A stretch of 64,000 bases of DNA from positions 1-64,000 of the forward strand of contig NZ_CCAS010000020.1 of NCBI RefSeq assembly GCF_000612625.1. The letters run 5' to 3'. The stretch comes from Neobacillus jeddahensis (lineage in GTDB: Bacteria; Bacillota; Bacilli; Bacillales; Cytobacillaceae). Both the position numbers and the translations under genes were made by a program. Positions 58,603 to 64,000 of the stretch are shown here, piece after piece; position 1 is the first letter of the stretch; each line of letters begins with the position of its first letter. The notes under the pieces were generated by a model that searched no databases, had not been told where the DNA came from, and worked only from the letters and a program-made list of their open reading frames with translations.

Positions 58603-58637
58603 AAAAAGGAGAGGGGGAATCCTCCCCGCTCCCCTTT
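58603..58637 (-). terminator. Partial terminator between gap and pgk
   Basis: On the minus strand AAAGGGGAGCGGGGA pairs imperfectly with TCCCCCTCTCCTTT, giving a GC-rich stem directly followed by a T-run. It would let cggR-gap be expressed at a different level from pgk and the genes after it. Confidence 0.65.
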
Positions 58638-58696
58638 GGAATACCATGTATCATTATGGACTGATTAAGGTAAAAACCTTAACCAATAATTAAATA

Positions 58697-59719
<1,023 letters not shown>

Positions 59720-59752
59720 TTAAATGGGTGAAGATTTATTTTATAAAAGGAT

Positions 59753-60775
59753 TTACCCTTTCAATAACCTTTTTGCGACACCTTCATCAGTAATTAACAT
59801 CGTCGATGGCGGTGCTTGTTTCAAGTATGCCTTAATTGCCTTTGCCTTTGATGCCCCACCTGCAACAGCAAGCACATTCGGGATATGAGCAAGGTCTTCA
59901 AGCTGTAGTCCAATCGTTAATACCTTATGGACAATTTCGCCTTCTTCATCAAAGTAATAACCAAAAGCCTCACCGACAGCCTTCCCATTTTCAAGCTTTT
60001 GCTTAATTTCCGGGTTGGTCTTTCGTCGTTCAGCCATTGTGATAGCATCTCCAATCCCATGGATAACCATGCTTGCAGATTGAATCAAATTTAAAACTTC
60101 ATGAATATCAGGCTCTTTGATCAGGGATTCATAAATTTCCGAACTAACCTGATCAGGTACATATAAAACGCGATGTCTAGAATCGGTGTTTCGAGCCATA
60201 TTTGAGCAAATGGTGTTTGCCTGATTTTGGACGTCCTCGCCAACTCCACCTCTTGCAGGAACAAAGAGGATTTCCCTCTGGGTAAGATCGGGTGATAGTC
60301 TCTCAGCAACTGCGGCCATTGTTGAACCGCCAGTTACAGCGATGATATTTTTCCCAACTAGCAGCTTTTTCATGCAAATAGCACTTGCTTTACCCAATTC
60401 GCTCTTGACCATAGGTGATTCATCACTATCGCCAGGTACGATGATAACCTTTTTGATGCCGAGCCGGTGTTTTAATTCCAACTCCATAACATCAATACCC
60501 TTTAACTCACGCATTAAACCTTCCAAATCTTCAAGTAAATTTTTCCCCTCAGAGGTCAAGCTCATTCCTACATTATTGACATAAATAAGATTTTGCTCTT
60601 TGAGGAATTCTACTTCACTCCGAAGAATTCTTTCAGTTAAATCAAGGCTGGTCGCTAAACTCCTTCTTCCTACCGGCTGCATAAAACCTATGTATCGTAG
60701 GATGGTATACCTCTTTTGTAAAACTTGAAGGAGATCGGGTAATAATCTTTTTTGGATATCGATAAATGACTGCAT
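59753..60775 (-). CDS. cggR: Central glycolytic genes regulator CggR
   Basis: This 340-aa SorC-family repressor has an N-terminal HTH (about 30-60, GRRSLATSLDLTERILRSEVEFL) and a C-terminal sugar-phosphate-binding domain that senses fructose-1,6-bisphosphate. ATG 60775 is used because AAAGGAG lies ten nt upstream; an ATG at 60784 touches that site. It represses its own operon when glycolytic flux is low. Confidence 0.95.
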   Translation of the reverse strand: MQSFIDIQKRLLPDLLQVLQKRYTILRYIGFMQPVGRRSLATSLDLTERILRSEVEFLKEQNLIYVNNVGMSLTSEGKNLLEDLEGLMRELKGIDVMELELKHRLGIKKVIIVPGDSDESPMVKSELGKASAICMKKLLVGKNIIAVTGGSTMAAVAERLSPDLTQREILFVPARGGVGEDVQNQANTICSNMARNTDSRHRVLYVPDQVSSEIYESLIKEPDIHEVLNLIQSASMVIHGIGDAITMAERRKTNPEIKQKLENGKAVGEAFGYYFDEEGEIVHKVLTIGLQLEDLAHIPNVLAVAGGASKAKAIKAYLKQAPPSTMLITDEGVAKRLLKG

Positions 60776-60810
60776 GAATAGCATGCTCCTTTATTATATG
60801 TAGTTGGTCG

Positions 60811-60843
60811 TAAAATGTCCACCATAGACATATTATGTCCCAC
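60811..60843 (-). promoter_or_regulatory. CggR operator
   Basis: On the minus strand GTGGGACATAAT and GTGGACATTTTA form direct repeats 21 nt apart with TATGTCTATG between. This matches the double GGGAC half-site layout of the Bacillus subtilis CggR operator. It lies between promoter and gene, where bound repressor acts as a roadblock. Confidence 0.82.
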
Positions 60844-60878
60844 CTACTCGAAAAAAAATCACCCCTATTACGTTTTTA

Positions 60879-60907
60879 ATTGTAACAGGAGTAAATATTG
60901 ATTTCAA
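60879..60907 (-). promoter_or_regulatory. Promoter of the cggR operon
   Basis: On the minus strand TTGAAA (60907-60902), a 17-nt spacer and TACAAT (60884-60879) start two bases after the glutaredoxin gene stop. An imperfect terminator-like stem (60851-60893) overlaps it. A second hexamer pair TGGACA-17-TATAAT (60821-60793) lies closer to the gene but would leave almost no leader. Confidence 0.68.
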
Positions 60908-60908
60908 C

Positions 60909-61172
60909 TTATTTGCCAAGCTTTTTTTTTTGTAAACGGTTACTAATCTCAAATTTGTCAACAAAGCCAAAACTAACCTCTTTACGATCCATATAGACTA
61001 CTGGAATCATCAACCCAAATCGTTCTGTTAATTCATCACTTGTTTCAATATCAATTTCTTCAAATGTAAAATTCCATTCCTCTTGGAGCTCCAAAAGTAT
61101 AGCCTTTGCTTTATCACAGAGCGGGCAACGTGTTCGAGTATATAAAGTGATTGATGTTGTTTCCGGCATCAT
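60909..61172 (-). CDS. Glutaredoxin family protein
   Basis: This 87-aa thioredoxin-fold protein has the redox motif TRCPLCDKA near residue 12 and the cis-proline MIPVVYM. The start at 61172 with AAGGA five nt upstream avoids a long unconserved N-terminus that overlaps sigL. It is probably cotranscribed with sigL. Its partner is unknown. Confidence 0.87.
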   Translation of the reverse strand: MMPETTSITLYTRTRCPLCDKAKAILLELQEEWNFTFEEIDIETSDELTERFGLMIPVVYMDRKEVSFGFVDKFEISNRLQKKKLGK

Positions 61173-61203
61173 TCTGTTCCTTTCTTTCACCATTTTGAAC
61201 TGT

Positions 61204-62526
61204 TTAATTGAATCGTTTTCGCTTAGAAGAGGAGGGAATTCCAAGTTGGTCACGGTATTTAGCGATCGTTCGCCGTGAGACTTTGATCCCTTTCAGGATT
61301 TTCAATTGTTCCACAATTTCTTGGTCAGAAAGCGGTTTTTCCTTATTCTCTTCTTTTATTAATGCACTAATTTCATTTTTGACTTGTGCAGACGAGGTCG
61401 TTTCATCGTCTGTAGTTGTCTGAATCGTACTTGTGAAAAAACTTTTCAAAGCCAAGGTGCCCATGGGTGTTTGAATATATTTTTCCCTAACAGCCCTACT
61501 AACGGTTGATTCATGTATATCTAACTCCTTAGCTACTTCCTTCATCGTCATCGGGATTAGATATTGTACTCCTTTTTGAAAAAAGGCAGGCTGCTTTTCA
61601 ACAATTTTAGCAACCACCCTTGTTAGAGTCTCTCTTCGTTGTTCCATACTTTTTAAGATCCAATGATAGTCTTGGACTTTATCTTGCAAAAAGCGATTGA
61701 CCTGTTGGTCCTGATTATTAAATTGTTTAAAATACTGGTTATTAAAGCTAATTCTTGGCAGTGAGTCATCGACCATTCGAACAGTAAGCCCTTCTGCCGT
61801 TTGCTCCACCATTGCATCAGGAGTAATATAGGTCGTTGTTTCCTTATGTAAACCGCCCCCTGGCTTTGGACTAAGTAATTGGACCTCGTCAAAGACATCC
61901 TGGACCTGTTTCAATGTGACACCAAGTTCTTTCGTAATGACTTTCCATTTCTTTTCAGCAAACGGGATGAAATAATCAGTGATGATCGTTTGCGCTAATT
62001 CATTCATTGGATATTTATAATAAAATTGTATTAATAGGCATTCTTGAAGGTCTCTTGCGCCAATTCCCGCAGGTTCCAACGTTTGTATAACAGCAAGACA
62101 ATCCTCCACTACATCCATTCCTACCTGTAGATTGTTAGCGATTTCACTGATTTCACCCATAAAATAACCGTTTTCATCTAGGTTTTGGATAAGACAACGG
62201 ATGACCCTTTCTTGCTCAGCCGATAAGTTCGTTGTGTTTAACTGTGTGAGGATGTGCTCCTCAAGCGAGAAGGGTTTGTCAGCGATTTGATCAATCCAGT
62301 TCTTTTCCGCTTTCTGATGCATTCGCCGATTGCGGTCAATTAGGGGGTTCATCGGCTTAACCGTACCATTTTCAATCTTTAGTAATGGATTTTCTAAGGC
62401 CTTATCTTCTAAAAAGGCGGTTAGCTCCTGGACGGAGTACTGTAATAATGCAATGGCCTGCGATAACTCCTGGGTCATCGCTAATTTTAATGTTTGCTGT
62501 TGCCATAACCCTGCTTTCAAATCCAT
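61204..62526 (-). CDS. sigL: RNA polymerase sigma-54 factor
   Basis: This 440-aa RpoN has the N-terminal activator-binding region (GLWQQQTLKLAMTQELSQAI), an acidic linker, the core-binding domain, and the C-terminal RpoN box SRRTIAKYRDQLGIP that reads the -24 element. The start at 62526 is preceded by AAAGGGGGG. It should serve the sigma-54 operon at 43.9-51.4 kb in this same window. Confidence 0.96.
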   Translation of the reverse strand: MDLKAGLWQQQTLKLAMTQELSQAIALLQYSVQELTAFLEDKALENPLLKIENGTVKPMNPLIDRNRRMHQKAEKNWIDQIADKPFSLEEHILTQLNTTNLSAEQERVIRCLIQNLDENGYFMGEISEIANNLQVGMDVVEDCLAVIQTLEPAGIGARDLQECLLIQFYYKYPMNELAQTIITDYFIPFAEKKWKVITKELGVTLKQVQDVFDEVQLLSPKPGGGLHKETTTYITPDAMVEQTAEGLTVRMVDDSLPRISFNNQYFKQFNNQDQQVNRFLQDKVQDYHWILKSMEQRRETLTRVVAKIVEKQPAFFQKGVQYLIPMTMKEVAKELDIHESTVSRAVREKYIQTPMGTLALKSFFTSTIQTTTDDETTSSAQVKNEISALIKEENKEKPLSDQEIVEQLKILKGIKVSRRTIAKYRDQLGIPSSSKRKRFN

Positions 62527-62622
62527 TCTAATCCCCCCTTTATCTATTTTACACGAAGGAGTCGGATTCGTTAATGAAAAATTCATTTCTAAAAGGGAGG
62601 TTAGTAGATTTAAAGCAACAAA

Positions 62623-62654
62623 AAATCCCTTGCTCATTATGAACAAGGGATTAA
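62623..62654 (-). terminator. Terminator of tRNA-Arg
   Basis: On the minus strand AATCCCTTG pairs with CAAGGGATT around an 11-nt loop and is followed by TTTTTGTT, six nt past the tRNA. Confidence 0.88.
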
Positions 62655-62659
62655 AGTGA

Positions 62660-62731
62660 CGCGCTCGGAGGGAATCGAACCCCCATTTTAAGAACCGGAA
62701 TCTTACGTGCTATCCGTTGCACCACGAGCGC
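62660..62731 (-). tRNA. tRNA-Arg (anticodon CCG)
   Basis: This 72-nt cloverleaf has the acceptor GCGCTCG/CGAGCGC, D-arm GTGC/GCAC, anticodon stem TAAGA/TCTTA around loop TTCCGGT (anticodon CCG), and T-arm GGGGG-TTCGATT-CCCTC. CCA is not encoded. It reads CGG arginine codons. Confidence 0.93.
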
Positions 62732-62859
62732 ACTATATAAGCGACTTTTATATTATATGATAAATTCCTTACCTTTGCAAGCAAAGAATAGGTTTTAAAT
62801 AAGATGAGAATGGTTATGCTGTATGAAGGAAAGTTGTCGAATATTTTAAGATCGAATTG

Positions 62860-62889
62860 TTTGACCTTTATTGACCATCAGTGTATGAT
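62860..62889 (+). promoter_or_regulatory. clpP promoter with CtsR operator
   Basis: TTTGACCTTTATTGACC (62860-62876) is the CtsR heptad pair (GGTCAAA-type) on the complementary strand. It overlaps the -35 TTGACC (62861-62866), which is 17 nt from TATGAT (62884-62889). Heat-shock control by CtsR is established for clpP in Bacillus. Confidence 0.88.
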
Positions 62890-62936
62890 AACAGTACATA
62901 TTATTATTACCTTTTCCACTCAAAGGAGGAAAAAAA

Positions 62937-63542
62937 ATGAATTTGATTCCTACAGTAATTGAACAAACAAATCGCGGAGAGCGCGCCTATGACATTTACT
63001 CCCGTCTGTTAAAGGATCGGATTATTATGCTTGGCAGCGCCATTGATGACAATGTTGCCAACAGCATCGTAGCTCAATTATTATTCCTTGAAGCTGAAAA
63101 CCCTGAAAAAGATATCACACTATATATCAATAGTCCGGGTGGAAGTATCACAGCTGGAATGGCAATTTATGATACTATGCAATATATTAAAGCAGATGTT
63201 TCCACCGTTTGTATCGGGATGGCTGCCTCTATGGGAGCTTTCTTACTTGCAGCGGGTCAAAAGGGAAAACGTTATGCACTTCCTAATGCAGAAGTGATGA
63301 TTCACCAACCACTTGGCGGTGCTCAAGGTCAAGCAACGGAAATCGAAATTGCTGCTAAACGTATCCTTTTCCTTCGTGAAAAGTTAAATGGCATTTTAGC
63401 AGAGCGGACTGGACAATCTCTTGAAGTCATTAGCAGAGATACGGACCGTGATAACTTTATGACAGCTGAAAAGGCGAAGGAATATGGCCTTATTGACAGC
63501 ATCATCACACGTAAACCTAATGAAACAGCTGAAAAGAAATAA
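62937..63542 (+). CDS. clpP: ATP-dependent Clp protease proteolytic subunit
   Basis: This 201-aa serine protease has GMAASMGAF (Ser98), MIHQPLGG (His123) and the downstream catalytic Asp. It forms the double-heptamer barrel fed by ClpX or ClpC and degrades, among others, tmRNA-tagged proteins. AAAGGAGG precedes the ATG. Confidence 0.97.
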   Translation: MNLIPTVIEQTNRGERAYDIYSRLLKDRIIMLGSAIDDNVANSIVAQLLFLEAENPEKDITLYINSPGGSITAGMAIYDTMQYIKADVSTVCIGMAASMGAFLLAAGQKGKRYALPNAEVMIHQPLGGAQGQATEIEIAAKRILFLREKLNGILAERTGQSLEVISRDTDRDNFMTAEKAKEYGLIDSIITRKPNETAEKK

Positions 63543-63546
63543 AATG

Positions 63547-63578
63547 AAGCAATCGGCCTTGATGCCGGTTGCTTTTTT
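63547..63578 (+). terminator. Terminator of clpP
   Basis: AAGCAATCGGC pairs with GCCGGTTGCTT around a 6-nt loop, followed by TTTTT. Confidence 0.9.
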
Positions 63579-63600
63579 ATTTGATTAGGTATTTTTGGGG

Positions 63601-63668
63601 ATTGGCTCATTTTTTGTTAGTATTGGATGATTTTCACTCTCTATTGGCTCATTTTTTGCCAATATTGG
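63601..63668. repeat. Paired 26-nt direct repeat after clpP
   Basis: Two 26-nt units (63601-63626 and 63643-63668), both starting ATTGGCTCATTTTTTG and ending ATTGG, differ at three positions and start 42 nt apart. The second has an internal ATTGGC/GCCAAT dyad. The design is like the pair at 39-115, with a different sequence. Confidence 0.6.
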
Positions 63669-63732
63669 TTTTTTCCATTTTGTTGTAAAAAAAACATGCT
63701 CAAATCCTCCACCCTCCCCCTTTTTTTTACAA

Positions 63733-63768
63733 AAAAAAGGATTCAACCTCACCCCTGAGGCCAAACCC
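63733..63768 (-). terminator. Terminator after crh
   Basis: On the minus strand AAAGGGTTTGGCCTCA pairs imperfectly with TGAGGTTGAATCCTTT around GGGG, followed by a run of T residues. Confidence 0.75.
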
Positions 63769-63775
63769 TTTTCGT

Positions 63776-64000
63776 TTAATTTTCTTTTTGAATAAATTCA
63801 GATAACACGTCAATGGCTTTTACTTCATCATCCCCATCGGCGATAATGTTAATGACCACACCAGAGCCAACAGCGAGACTCATTAGACCCATAATACTTT
63901 TCGCATTCACTTTTTTTCCGTCTTTTTCCAGAAAAATATCTGCAGAAAAACGGTTAGCTTCTTGAACAAATAGAGCTGCTGGTCGGGCTTGAAGACCTGT
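63776..64000 (-). CDS. crh: Catabolite repression HPr-like protein Crh (partial, N-terminus outside window)
   Basis: 74 C-terminal residues are visible, starting TGLQARPAALFVQEANRF; about 11 N-terminal residues lie beyond the window edge. Glutamine in GLQARPA replaces the PTS phosphorylation histidine of HPr, which identifies Crh. The regulatory serine motif KSIMGLMSL is intact. Ser-phosphorylated Crh serves as a CcpA co-repressor. No coding entry appears in an ATG-based scan because the start is missing. Confidence 0.93.
   Translation of the reverse strand, partial: TGLQARPAALFVQEANRFSADIFLEKDGKKVNAKSIMGLMSLAVGSGVVINIIADGDDEVKAIDVLSEFIQKEN

Overview
The window is chromosomal DNA of a low-GC Gram-positive spore-former relative (Bacillaceae). 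This is inferred from the glycolytic order cggR-gap-pgk-tpiA-gpmI-eno, the secG-est-rnr-smpB-ssrA block, sigL(rpoN)-tRNA-clpP-crh, a CtsR box at clpP, CcpA-like cre sites and purine-rich ribosome binding sites with frequent TTG and GTG starts. The content resembles Neobacillus/Bacillus sensu lato, but the species cannot be fixed from sequence reading alone.

Layout. 1-4 kb: intergenic repeats, a cation-diffusion transporter, a small unknown gene, an AI-2E family exporter and a polysaccharide deacetylase. 4-12 kb: an arginine deiminase region (argR, a Crp/Fnr-type arcR, then arcA-arcB-PepV-like peptidase-YfcC-type transporter-arcC) with a Crp/Fnr-like box at the right distance for a class II activated promoter. 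12-14.4 kb: a LysR regulator divergent from a split chromate-type transporter pair. 14.4-25 kb: a sulfatase locus with two cytoplasmic Cys-type sulfatases, a sulfonate-type ABC importer, ROK and AraC regulators, and both known kinds of formylglycine maturase (O2-dependent FGE and radical-SAM anSME). 25-28 kb: a pgaC-pgaD-pgaB (ica-like) exopolysaccharide operon. 28-33 kb: a TetR regulator divergent from an ABC exporter, and a drug-type MFS pump. 33-38 kb: a LacI-controlled fucP-like/DUF4432/ribokinase sugar cluster resembling the deoxyribose (deoP-deoX-deoK) set, with repeated operators.

38-44 kb holds the most striking feature. The tmRNA gene (ssrA, minus strand) is split in its T-loop by a 276-nt group I intron. 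A free-standing LAGLIDADG homing endonuclease gene sits 44 nt beyond its CCA end on the opposite strand, next to a wrecked SDR dehydrogenase gene. smpB, rnr, est and secG follow in the usual order.

43.9-53.4 kb: a six-gene dehydrogenase/permease operon preceded by a near-perfect sigma-54 promoter, a palindrome suited to enhancer binding, and a CBS-PAS-AAA+ sigma-54 activator gene. Its substrate is unknown. The sigma-54 gene itself lies at 61.2-62.5 kb. 53.5-60.9 kb: the glycolytic operon with its CggR operator. The window ends with tRNA-Arg(CCG), clpP and a truncated crh.

The window contains no CRISPR array, prophage or insertion sequence that I can see. Two short direct-repeat pairs of the same design lie near its two ends.
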